From Takakia lepidozioides (taxonomy: Eukaryota; Streptophyta; Takakiopsida; Takakiales; Takakiaceae), in the NCBI GenBank assembly GCA_030704615.1, contig CM060731.1, forward strand, positions 29,760,001-29,824,000: 64,000 nucleotides of DNA, written 5' to 3'. Below the pieces are notes generated by a model. The model did not search any database. It saw nothing but the letters and a program-made list of their open reading frames with translations, and was not told the origin of the DNA. This document shows, one piece after another, positions 12,401 through 22,900 of the stretch. The position numbers were made by a program, and so were the translations under genes. Position 1 is the stretch's first letter; each line of letters begins with the position of its first letter.

Positions 12401-15400
12401 TGAGTAGAACAACACAGTAGAACCACACATAGAACGATTCAGCATCCTTAAGCTCTAGGCCTGAAAGAAAGTGCCTAATTGCTGCTACATTCGAGCAAAG
12501 AAACGTAGAATAAATGCAACAGCACTTGTGAGACAATCAGTCCATAAGCCAGCCAGGGATGACCACCAATTTGAGCAACTTAACCACAAGATCAAGAGAT
12601 CTACCTTTGTGCCAAAGCCCATAATGAAAGGTGTGTAGCAGTGAGTGTTGGGCTCCACACCAAGCTTCTTCATTTCTGGGAACAAACCATACGCCTTCTC
12701 CATCTGCCTAATTCCCAAGGGCACAGTCCCACCAACACCAGTCAGTAATATGCAAAATACATCCCTACATGTTTCTCACTGTAATATTCTGAGGTAAGCA
12801 CCACCCTAAAAGGAAGCGGAGAGGTGCTTATGAGACAAATCCAAAGAGATATGTAATCAGAACACAATATGGAAGGGGAGGTGGGTGTTTAGACACAGCA
12901 TATCTGAGTAGCCACAGTTCAAATAGGAAACAAGAGAACAGACCTTGGTTTACCATCTACCAAAGGAACAACAAACAACTCAACAGACAACTCGTGGTCT
13001 CAGGGAGAGCACTCACAATTGAGCCAAACAACTTTCTGTGTCTGTCTGCAGGAGAGAAGAAAACAAAGAGGAGGGAGAAGAAAAGGGAGGCCCAGGGGGT
13101 GTATGCGACACCCCACGGAACCAAAACTGATTTTCAGAGATGAGGGGGAGGGCAGAGAAAGTAGTAGACTAACATCGCCAAGCTTTACACAAGCCGTGAT
13201 GAGAGAACTGTAGGTCCACACAGTTGGATTCACACCCAACCTGCGCATGCCCTCCTTCATTTCAAATGCCTGCTCCCAGTCAACAAACCCTCACTGTCAA
13301 AGGCTCTTCTCGGTGTGCAAGAGGACCCCACCTCCAAACATGGTCTCAATTTTAGTACATGAGGCGGTTTTCGAAGTCTTTTTTGTAAGTATATTATGCT
13401 TCCTCTTCTTTTTCTTTTTCTTCTTCTCCTCCTCCTCAGTCTCTCTCCCTCTCAATGTTTTTTGTTTGTTTCTAAAGAGGAAAGGGGCAAGACTCTTGAT
13501 AAAGTTTGATCATCAGCTTAATAATCAAAGACCAGAAGAGCCACAAGGCAAGGTCGGGTGTGAGCACTACAGCTGTCATCCCAGCAAGGGGTCTATAGCC
13601 ACAAGGCTACAACACACAACTTTCCGTCAAGTGCTGACATACCTCTTCAACCATGGTCCACCTAGAAAACTCCCGGATGAAAGGATTGAACGAGAAAGGC
13701 GATAACTCCAACCCCCTCTCCTGCATCTCATCTAATAAATCCAGACCTCGCCACACCTGCCATTATAGCAGCACATAGCGCGTGTTACAAAATCCTCAAA
13801 CACTAGAGTGAGCAGCAAACACCTTTCTAGTTTTAGTGATGAAGTATTACCTCAGTTTTGGAGCATTCCTAGAAAAGATGGAGAAAAAACTTGTTCCTGC
13901 ACTAAGGTGTTCACAGGTGTTGGCTATGAGGGTACTGATAATGTCTTGGTATGGAGGAGCACTTGCACAAAGAGACCTTACTTCGCCCTGTTTGCAAGCA
14001 AAGTCGATGAGGATGTTGAAGACAGACTCTGTTGCCGTCACCTGGCATCCCTCCTCCACCTCTCTAATTGCCCTGACTGCATCATCCAACTGCATATCAA
14101 GAATGCAATAAGCACTTTTTAGTCAAGGTTTCTTTGGACCACTCATCCCACTTGATAAGTTTTGCGTACCAATTCATCTTCCACTAAACTGAGTCCATTG
14201 CTCATCTCCTGGGGAAATATACAACAAATGCTAAACTTCACTTCCATCCTCCCTCCCTCGAAGTACAAATAGAAATGTACTACATGTTTGACAAGCATAC
14301 CTTGTGACTTTTTGCATAGGGGAGGATGAACGCATTCAAATAGTAGCCCAGTTGCTTCTGACTTTCACCTGTCCCAATTTATTCACACAAGAATCAAACA
14401 GCACCGTTCATCAGGCATGTTACTAGGCAACTACAAGGCCACATGCTCTACACTGTAAATCCATAAGTAAACATACAGATGGGGCATAACGGTGAGGAAC
14501 TGCCCATCTGCTGGGCCTCCATGTCTTGTCAGGCAAAGATCCTGAGTCTAGATCGCACTTCAGCTAGGCCAATCTATGGCAGAAGTTCAAAAACTGGATC
14601 TTCCACTCATTCACCTATCCCTTGCCCAGAGAAACAGAACCAAATAGCACTGCCAAATGTTGAAGGGAAAATAATTTTAAAAGCTCAGCGCACATGCCAA
14701 CAAAGTATGGGAATATCTTCAGTGTAGTTGTACACATACTGCTTGGACTAAGCCAAGATAGAAAGAGCAGCTTATTTTTTATCTTCCGTGTAGATGAGAA
14801 AACTGATAAATAGGTGCTGAGGCTAACATACCCTTCTTTTTCAACGTAGAGAAACACTGCAAGGCAGCCTTCCATTGGCCATGCTTTCCCAGACACTGGA
14901 AGGCAGTGGACACGCTAGCATTCGAGATCACTGAGGGTAGAACTTTGGGAAGTAGCCCTAGCAGCTCTCCGACTCCATCATTCTTTGCAAACGTCGTCAC
15001 GAACCAGGCTAACCCCATCATGTATGCCGTGTACCCCCATAAATCATGCCTGCCCCATCAGTCTCCCTCTATTTCAACCTTCAACTGATCAGCCATTTCC
15101 TTTCCCTCTCTCTCATCGAAGAAACTATGGCAGTGAAACACAGGCAAATACTTAGCACATGTGCTGCATTTAAGGGCGAGTACGATCAGCATCATGTATG
15201 TTCTATAAACTCGATGCAACCTCTTATATCGACTTCCAAACATGCCTCCCCACCCCTATAACCAGACTTACATCCCATAGGGCAACTGAGTAACTCCGGA
15301 CGTGTTTATGTCCTGAATGGACTCTGGCTTGATTATGTCAGATCCATGTTCACAGGGAGCTGTCAATGAATACATCTCTCTACCCTCCATTCACCAAACA

Positions 15401-17569
15401 CTGCAATCTCTTTTCAGAATAGTTGTGTTGCCTATCTCTCTAACTCCTAGGGCAACAACAAAAGCACTTATGAGACTGCAACTGCAACACACTACTATGT
15501 GCAATAACGTCCGAAGTCCAAACCCATGTGGCCAAGAGGTCACTTGCATATCTGGGTGGGCCATGTAGATACTCAAAATATAGCTCCCAGGGTTCATTTT
15601 CAGAAAAAGGGCCACAGCTACGATAACACAAGCATAACTCACCATCCAGTGAAGTCGCCTTTATCAAGTTTTCCTTCTTAGCTGCAATGTAAAGTTTTGT
15701 GGCCTGATCAACCTCACCCTTCCGCAGCAACAGCCGAATCTCATAATATTTGAACACCCCCTGAAATGGTACTCCATCCTCCTTCATATACTTTGAAAGC
15801 TCACGAAACTGAGTAGCCCTTCCCATTGATGCAAGCCAAACCATAATCGGTTTGTAGGTCAGCTCGTTGGGCACGATTCCCTTTCCCCTCATTTCCAGTA
15901 AAAGCTCCATCGCTCTTGAGGCCAAGGCTTCTCTGTTTGTGACATCCACTAGGCTATACTGTCCAGCATCAGATTGTGGAGCAGTTGAGGCCGGTTCTCC
16001 ATCCTGCACTCACGCACATTTGTTAGGAAACAGTGCAGTAGCATGATTCCTTAGCAAAACCACACCTTCAAAAACACACACAAGCCTGCCAAACACATGT
16101 AGGGATGGTTACAAGACCAACCTATGGGCAACCTATGGGATTCATTGGCAAACTACAAAGGTCCATTGCAATACGAGGAGTACGACCGTGACTCCCATAC
16201 TCTTAGGAAGGGACGAGAGGTATCTGGTATGTGCATAAGAGGATGTATGTGTATTCTAGGGGAAAAAACCATCTGTCAGCAACATTAGTACTCCCAACAT
16301 CTCATGGCATAGAAAGCCCACAAAAATTCACAATATCAAAGAGGCAGCCAAATGCAACACTCTCTTATCCCCTTCTTCATTTGTTATAGAAGCATGATGC
16401 AGTAAATTGTCATGGGTGCAGTGTATGCATCTCATTAACCTGGTGCAACATTGTAGACTATACCTTCCCTGCCATATCTATGAGTGCTCGAATCACAATT
16501 GTGTAGGGTACAACATTGGGAGTCACCCCAGCCTGCAACATTCGTTCGAACACTGGAAGGACAGACTCAGGCCCAAGCTGCCGCACACAGAGTGTCATTA
16601 AGCGAGAGTACATGAAAACATCCATCTGTTTCTTAATCTCCCCTGCTTTCCTTCCTCCCAGGTCGTCATGAAGTGCCAGCATATCCGTCAATCTCTTTCT
16701 CTTCACCAGGTTGAACAGCTTCCTTATGCCCAACACTTGGAGGGCGCCACCCTTAGGATTGGATAATTGGTGTCCAGTAAAGTGAGTCCCCGCACTCTTT
16801 GTTTTCTTGGGAACCTTTTGAGGGGACCCATTTACATGTTTGTTGACCTGAACTCTGTTGGAAAGTGCAACAGTGCTGATACAACTGTCGGTATCATCTT
16901 GATCTACACAAATACCAAAGACCACAACATTGTATAACTGCTCTAGCGGGCAGGAGAAAAAAATCTGAGACCTCCCCAAACTCATCGTTCATACATGCAA
17001 TTTAATGGAGACAGTTTGGAATGCATGGCGTTAGTATCCGAGATCATAGGCTCTATGATCCTGAACCTGCCGAGTGTCATCACTTCACCCCTTGACATGC
17101 AGCCAGCTGGCTTTGGGTATCGGGCAATTTGATGCAGAATATAAGGGATTCCCCTGCTTCCTGCCTATGAAGGAAAAAGGAATTGGTAACCAAATTGCAG
17201 TGATTCTAGGACTTCGAGTCCAACAAGACGAACAAGAAAATGAAAAGGTACTCGACCAGGCGTCAGGGTTTAGGGTTTAAGGTTTTGCTCAAGGTTTAAT
17301 CCAATCACATTTGTGAAGCAATTTATGCACCATAGAAGCAGGGTCTGAATGACGGCTGACTCTATCACCCATGCAATGAAGACAATCTAGAATTGACCTT
17401 GCTACCCTTAGTCTTGAGAACTCAAATGTAATCCAGCCCCAAAATCACACGAACCTGAAGGCCATGGAGATTCAGCCAAAGCATGAGAGTAAGCACGAGA
17501 CACGGAGAAGAGAAGGCGGTCGGACACAGAGGCAGTGCGCAACGCACGCACCAAGCGGGTGACCGTCAT
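3494..17569 (-). CDS. Intron-rich P-class-like PPR protein, 16 exons, 889 aa
   Basis: Exons (minus): 17569-17455, 16903-16464, 16003-15643, 15008-14832, 14368-14301, 14089-13982, 13756-13643, 13269-13189, 12703-12605, 12236-12108, 6448-6344, 6108-5941, 5530-5367, 5054-4945, 4188-4008, 3743-3494. All borders are GT/AG and the lengths total 2670 nt, exactly 890 codons with the stop. The N-terminus (MTVTRLVRALRTASVSDRLL...) is rich in Arg/Ser and lacks acids until later, like an organelle transit peptide. Pentatricopeptide-like units follow, for example 'MLQAGVTPNVVPYTIVIRAL', 'MRRLGVNPTVWTYSSLITAC', 'MELAGVKPDIDTYRLLILTC' and 'MQERGIKPNESIFTVMALVF'. No E or DYW domain is seen, so it probably acts in plastid or mitochondrial RNA stability, splicing or translation (inference). 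Start, 5' end and the 13189/12703 junction are least certain. I do not recognise a named orthologue. Intron 10 (12107-6449) carries an antisense LINE. Confidence 0.82.
5681..5734 (+). mobile_element. 54-bp, extremely 5'-truncated LINE insertion with 19-bp target-site duplication
   Basis: The 54 bp beginning GGGCGCGGGGTCAATGGCC and ending near GAGTACAA are identical to the 3' end of the LINE at 6719-11556 (its bases about 11503-11556). The insert is flanked by perfect direct copies of TCTGTATTCATTTGCAACT at 5662-5680 and 5735-5753. That is the signature of target-primed reverse transcription that stopped almost at once. It lies in an intron of the PPR gene, between exons 12 and 13. Confidence 0.92.
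6705..6718 (+). repeat. LINE target-site duplication, left copy
   Basis: TCTCTCCTGGACCC, identical to 11557-11570 at the other end of the LINE. The left copy sits in a longer CT run, so its exact left border may slide by a few bases. Confidence 0.88.
7560..7935 (+). repeat. LINE 5' tandem repeats (about 3 units of 135-140 bp)
   Basis: Three units share 'CTCAA(A/G)GT(T/C)TACACAAGACGA' (about 7586, 7721 and 7861). Each is preceded by a '(A/G)GATTGG' block and followed by 'CAAGCAGTC...GACAATCTG(T/C)CCCTA' in the first two. Tandem monomers in the 5' region are known promoter units in some LINEs, so a promoter role is possible; the sequence alone only shows the repetition. Confidence 0.75.
8322..9655 (+). 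pseudogene. LINE ORF2 N-terminal part: AP-endonuclease remnant and linker, frameshifted
   Basis: 'GQVVLLGDFNARVGKG' at about 8426-8471 carries the GDFN motif of exonuclease-endonuclease-phosphatase endonucleases that nick the LINE target. Downstream blocks, in changing frames, include 'VVNWWTNEIKLKI'-like (about 9015-9050), 'YYQLRKDINQLVRSQKKLYW' (about 9114-9172) and 'KKFWLALQRLYKPKNG' (about 9223-9270), the usual linker before the RT. At least three frame changes or stops (about 8520-8640, 9070 and 9437-9650) inactivate it. Confidence 0.75.
9656..11550 (+). CDS. LINE reverse transcriptase and C-terminal zinc domain (open part of ORF2)
   Basis: The frame is open from about 9656 to the stop at 11548-11550; the first ATG in it is at 9835. 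RT motifs in order: 'GNYRGITLLNAVGKTF', 'GQAGFRRNRGCVDHIF', 'FLDVKKAYDTVWRDGLW', 'GVAQGCTLSPLLFNVFIN', 'ALMFADDFAGIG' (catalytic FADD in place of the commoner YADD) and 'YTYLGVEF'. A C-terminal 'CNCPLCGQSEDSIHFLIHC' (about 11161-11214) is the CCHC-like zinc motif found at the end of many LINE ORF2 proteins. The protein copies element RNA at a nicked target. The last residues are encoded by the conserved 3' tail itself. It lies antisense in the PPR gene intron. Confidence 0.9.
11557..11570 (+). repeat. LINE target-site duplication, right copy
   Basis: TCTCTCCTGGACCC directly after the LINE 3' tail GAGTACAA; identical to 6705-6718. Confidence 0.88.
13585..13622 (+). mobile_element. LINE 3'-end remnant in PPR intron 7
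   Basis: 'GGGTCTATAGCCACAAGGCTAC' followed by AACACACAAC is a diverged copy of the LINE tail GGGTCAATGGCCACAAGGCTACGGCAAACAAC. No clear target duplication is visible, so this is an old insertion. Confidence 0.6.
17263..17284 (-). promoter_or_regulatory. Telo-box-like repeats in intron 1 of the PPR gene
   Basis: The + strand reads AGGGTTTAGGGTTTAAGG, i.e. about two units of the plant telomere repeat (CCCTAAA on the gene strand). A second pair (AGGGTTTAGGGCTCAGGGTTT) is at 17771-17791, about 200 bp upstream of the ATG at 17569. Telo-boxes near the 5' ends of plant genes are known elements of translation- and organelle-related promoters; a role here is inferred. Confidence 0.4.
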
Positions 17570-19993
17570 CTCCCACCACTCCTTGCATCCGCCCCTGAGC
17601 TCCCCGTCCGCTTCCCCCTCCCTATCTCCTTAGTACGTCTTCTAAACTACTGAAGGATCATCTGCCTCAGCGCAGGGCTGCAATGCAAGCACACTGATCA
17701 CTACGCCATCTTCGCCTCCCTCCTCTCGGAAATCTCGACATCACCACGAAGGTTTATGGTGGATGACCCCAGGGTTTAGGGCTCAGGGTTTAGTAGAAGA
17801 GTCGTTACTTTTCCTTGGCATTGCGTGTTTCCACTGTTCCCAGCGTTGGGAAGGAGCCCGAGTGTTTTCAAGTTTCATCCCATACACTAGCAACCATCTC
17901 TTCACGCTTGTGATGAAGTATGGAGCTCTCATCACGTACACCAGTGAACATCATAACTGAGATGATAGCCACAATCACATGATATACGTATCCAATACGC
18001 CCACTTGAAACGCCAAGAGTGGGGGGTCATAGAGGCTTACAAATACATTGTACAGATGAAACCTTCCTCCCCTGTATTGCCTCATGGGCCCCCACGAGGT
18101 TGTTTTTTCCTCGTTTCTTAATTTGATAAACAGGGCTAAGATCCCTTTTGGTAAAACAAAGAAAAAGAAAAACAATTCAAAGAGTGGCGTGATGTACAGG
18201 AGCATAAAATAGTAACTTAGGTCTACGCAAGTGAATGGAGAGGTGATAAGATGAATGGACACAAAATTTAGATACTGGAGTGGTATAAATAAATAGAAGT
18301 GAGTAGTTTTGTTTGATCTGGTGTAAATATATAGTAGTTGTTTGGGTGATACCGTGATACATATATCCGGGTCTGGTATTCGATAAGATCATTGCAGACC
18401 TTAAAATAATAAGAGCAATTTTGTTGTACCAAAATTCCTGAGTAGATATTTTAAATCAAAGAAGTATTTTCTTGAAGTCACCATAAATACAATTGTATTC
18501 TGGGCGGTATCCTATTCCTTCGCCTCATGGCAGGTTACTGTGAAAGAGGTTATTTTCTCCTCTCACTATTAAGGGGCCTGATTTGTGAGCTGTCGCTCCC
18601 AGGTGTTTCCCTTTTAAAATAAAATAAAATAAAATAAATTGAAAGTGCCTCTAGAACAATTGAGTGGTTGCAAAATTTTATTCAATTTTAGATGGAATCA
18701 ATCCCATTAGTAGCAGGCTAAGAAGTCTAATCTCCCAAGTCATCAAAATATCCAGCCTTTGCAATTCATCTTCTTGACCAAATCAGCCTCTGAAGTAAGA
18801 TTTACAGCCACTACACTGGACATTGAAGAAGCGCCCCCCACCTGTGCTATACAGCAAATACTCAAGGGACTTCGCCACACCAAGGGGGAAGTACTACAAA
18901 GGTACATTAATGAATTCCATACTAGTATGGTAAAAGCCAGGGTATTAATTTGGGACTTACTGGGGCAACTTGTCCACTTACTGGGGGCAACTTGTGCATA
19001 GCCGTGGTATTTCTCTTGGTTGATATCAGGCTGGTAGGGTCCTTGATACCATTGCATATACCTATGCACATACCAGGGAATACCCTATATACTGGTACAA
19101 CACTGATTCGAACCACAATAAATAAATAAAATAAAATAAAATTGAAAAGGAAAGTGCCAACAAGATCAGCATATGGACACAGCAGTTTGGGAGTGCCATT
19201 TGCCTTCAAGAACAGAATTAACCACCAAATTATGGAAGCTCCAGCTGGACAGTTGCATCAGACCAGGTACTGGCAACTTTTGAAGGTGCAATTTATAAGG
19301 GATCGGCAACGTCAATGTTGTTCTCCACTATGTTCAGCTACATGCCTAATAACAAAACAAGAGACCATGGGAAACACCGTGGGGAAAGAGGGAGTGAAGG
19401 AAAGGCGAGGGAAAGAAAAAAGGCTTTTGCTTGGTTTCCCTTTCTATTTTTGTCTAGTATTTGTCTATTAACTATCCTCTCCACATGCCCAGTTGAAAAG
19501 AGCTTGCAGAAACACATTATTTAACAGATGTAAGAAACAATAATAAGCTCCAGATAAAAGGAAGATATATTTTGCTGAGCCTACTGAGACCCTGATACAT
19601 CAACCACACATATGGGTAGCACACGGACCAATATACCTCTATCAGTATACCTTCCTATCGGTACCCCAACATTACCAACCCTGATGTGCGGAAAACTCTT
19701 ACTAAGAATCTCACAACACAAGTGGGCCAGTGTTGGAAGTGGGTCGACCACCTGCAAACCATAGCCATCCAACGACGCCATTCATCCTCTAACCGCAGGC
19801 AACGAGAGTAGAATTTCCAAAGCATAACCTACACAGATGAGCATTGTCTCGGGTTATGGCCAAGTCACACCCTGGGTGAGGCCGTACAGCACACATCACA
19901 CCGGATCCACTCCTCACACAGAGTATCACTGACAGCAAGAGCAAGGGAGGGACAGCGAACTGTACAGAGATATTGCAAGCACTCTGAATGTGT
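17570..19993. other. Intergenic between PPR gene promoter and RAD23 3' end
   Basis: This contains the putative promoter of the PPR gene (17570 to about 17900). It is followed by AT-rich sequence with two short (AAAAT)n runs, at about 18616-18639 and 19117-19141. No protein or RNA gene is supported. Confidence 0.5.
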
Positions 19994-22900
19994 TTAGTCC
20001 TCAAAATCGTTGGCATTTTCCAAAAGGTAGTTGGCCGCCAGTTGCTCATTCTTGTCACATGCCAGAAATGCCTCAATCACCAGCGCCCGCTCAAATCCCA
20101 TTGCCTCCAGCTGTGAAGGCAAACAACGCATCAACTAAAACTTCTAATGCATCCTGTGATTCCTAAAATCCCCTTCCTTCGAAGTCCACTTCCATATGCA
20201 GTAGGTGCATGTCTCCACTGTGATACTCAGTACCTCGAGTATATTACTGAGCTGAGATTGCAAACGGCACAGTTGGCAAGTGTTGTATGAACAAAAGGGA
20301 TGAGAGAATACCCGGTCAATGGCTTCCCTCTCCTCAGGTGTGACATTAACTGATTGTGGCATTGCTCCTGCAAGCTGCCCTAAGATGTCCCTGCACTTTA
20401 CACAATCCACTCAGAAGTAATGCACAACGTCCCCCTTCCATGAAGAGGTGTCAAAGCCCTCCATAAATGAAGGCATTAAATGACTCTCACTAATCAATAA
20501 GTTAAACTCACAACAAACTGGACCATAGCATGTATTCAATCAGCTCACAAATGCTCCGGGACAACGGCTAACCCAAGCAACACCCTGGTAACAAAGCTGT
20601 AAGCAGTTTTCCTTTGACAAAGGACTCCACACAGGCACCTCTGAATAGTGATCCCTACAAGAAGCCACACCTGGTCTGGACACGAATCATTTGGACTGTC
20701 AAGATCAGCTAACATCTGCACATCCGAATGTAAGAGCACATATCTTTTAAGAAAGATACTACTACCAAAGCAAATTTGGTTCTAAACTCACCCTTCAGCA
20801 CCCTCACTGGGCTCATTGATGAGACGCAGAAACTCAGCCTGATTGTCATTGATAAGCCGCAACAAGGCGGGGTTTTGCTTCCCAAGCTCCTGCAACATTG
20901 GCTGTTGCGATCCATCCCCCGCTCCCCCCCCACCACCAAAAGCCCCAACAAAAATGGATCAACACAACCAACAACATACACTTTATATTTCAGTTGGCTA
21001 TTGCAAAACTTGTGCACACAACAACTGTGCATCACCTGAAGGAGTTATGGGCTTTGACATGATCATGACAATCAATCTCCATGCAGTGATTCAATTTGTC
21101 CAATGGAACCCAGACACTTATGAAGGCAAAAAGGCAGGTAAGCGAACCTGCAAGATTTGGGGATTGGCCTGAACCATTGTCCTCAATGCTTGAAACTGCC
21201 AAGCAATAACAATCAACCACAACTTATGGGCAAGAAACATTCCATATGGTAATTCAATTCACAGTGTACTTTACTGCTATCTATCTACCTCCCTTTCCAG
21301 CCCTGCCTCTAAGTACATCTCCACCACAAAAGTGAGGATGGTATTCCTGCAGAAAAGAGATTCATATATCATGGAAGGAAAGCCAACACATTCTGATATA
21401 TCAGAACTCACCTCAAGCAACACATCAGATATTATATTCACTTCCATACAAAAAACTGGCTCTCTTGTTTGCCACCAAAATTGAAACAGCGAGCATAACA
21501 TTGCAGCAGACAACTTTCTCTAAACACTGGAATCAAGGTCTCAAAAGGAATTACAGTACACCTGTGGGTTGTTTCTCAAAAAGTCTAGAGCGCCAGCCCC
21601 AGCTCCACCTCCACCAATACCAGGCATACCCTGCAAACAACAGTGCTACTACATCACTTGATTTTGTAGCAGCATGGCAAACATTCAGTTGAAAAGCAGA
21701 GGATGTGATAGATAAAACATAATCATCATTAAACCGTCAGACCTCCAATTTAATCACAGAAAGAAAGCTTGCCACTGCCAAAAAGAAACAGTAATGCCAA
21801 TGACTGGGGTCTGACAAATATTGGGGAGGCTTGGTGGCACCAACAACATGCGTAGGGTGCCTTGGGTGTGTCCTGTAAAATCCGTGTACATCCAATGAAG
21901 ACTCTCTTGCTCTTAGACCTATTCAGTTATGTAGCTTCGTGTGTCACATACGTCACAGGTAGAAGTCATATCATTGTCATGCTGTTTTAAATGATGTACA
22001 TGCAAGCTTAAATCAACATTCGCGTCATATCAAGGTTTCATATCAAGGTCTTGTCGTAAGTGCAGGAGTAAAGTAAGGTTGAACTCACTAGCATCCCATT
22101 GGTGGTTTCACCCCTTCACCCCAATTATGAGGACAATCGCTCACTTCTTACCAGGAAAGGTGAAACCTATCAGAACATTAAACCAAAAACCTCTACCACA
22201 CTCTCTCTCCAGACTACCTCATAATCAAGCACTAATTTCCCTGTAGCTAGATTGTCCTTGGCTATGTGCCATCGCTATGGAAATTTTGGACTAGTAGGCT
22301 GTACTGTATCCCACACTTAGATGATGCCCTTCACAGTCAAGTCACAGCCACCATTTTCAGGGATGGATCAAAGAGTACACCCATCCATAAACACTAACAA
22401 GACATTCTACAGGAGGGATGGTTCCATACCTGAGGGAAGAGATCCAAAGGTGCTGCATTTGGGCCCCCAGCAGGAGCTGCTTGAGCCGGAGCTACAGGGA
22501 CAGGTCCAGGCACAGGTCCAGGGGCAGGGGCAGTGGTCGGGGCCATCCCGGGAGCTGGGCCAGGAGCACGGGCTACAGGGACTGCCACCTCAGCTGCTTC
22601 TGGGATACCCTGAGTACAGCAAACAACATTAAGTTGATGAAGTCAATATGCCTAACAACCTTGTATTCCAATCTTGAGTTACAGACCTGTTCAGGCCTAC
22701 ATTGTCCACATTTGGGCACATAGTTAGTAGGAAAACAGGCACCTCCCAATAGTTAAAATTGTGATGCTGGGTACAAACAAATCCATGCCTTCTGGTTTAC
22801 AATGACTGATGGATAACATTAGTGAACCTCCAAAGGCCATACCACCCTCCAGCATGTACCTGTTAGAGGTCCCCGGATGACCATGTTTCCAAAAAGAAAC

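Noticed and set aside
13247-13705. Plus-strand ORF with a poly-Phe run
   Set aside because: It is a CT-rich intron stretch of the PPR gene read as protein; no domain.
17263-17284. Interstitial telomere
   Set aside because: Only about two repeat units are present; a telo-box is a better explanation.
22321-22723. Gly/Arg- and Gln-rich plus-strand ORFs
   Set aside because: They are the complement of the Pro/Ala linker exon of RAD23.
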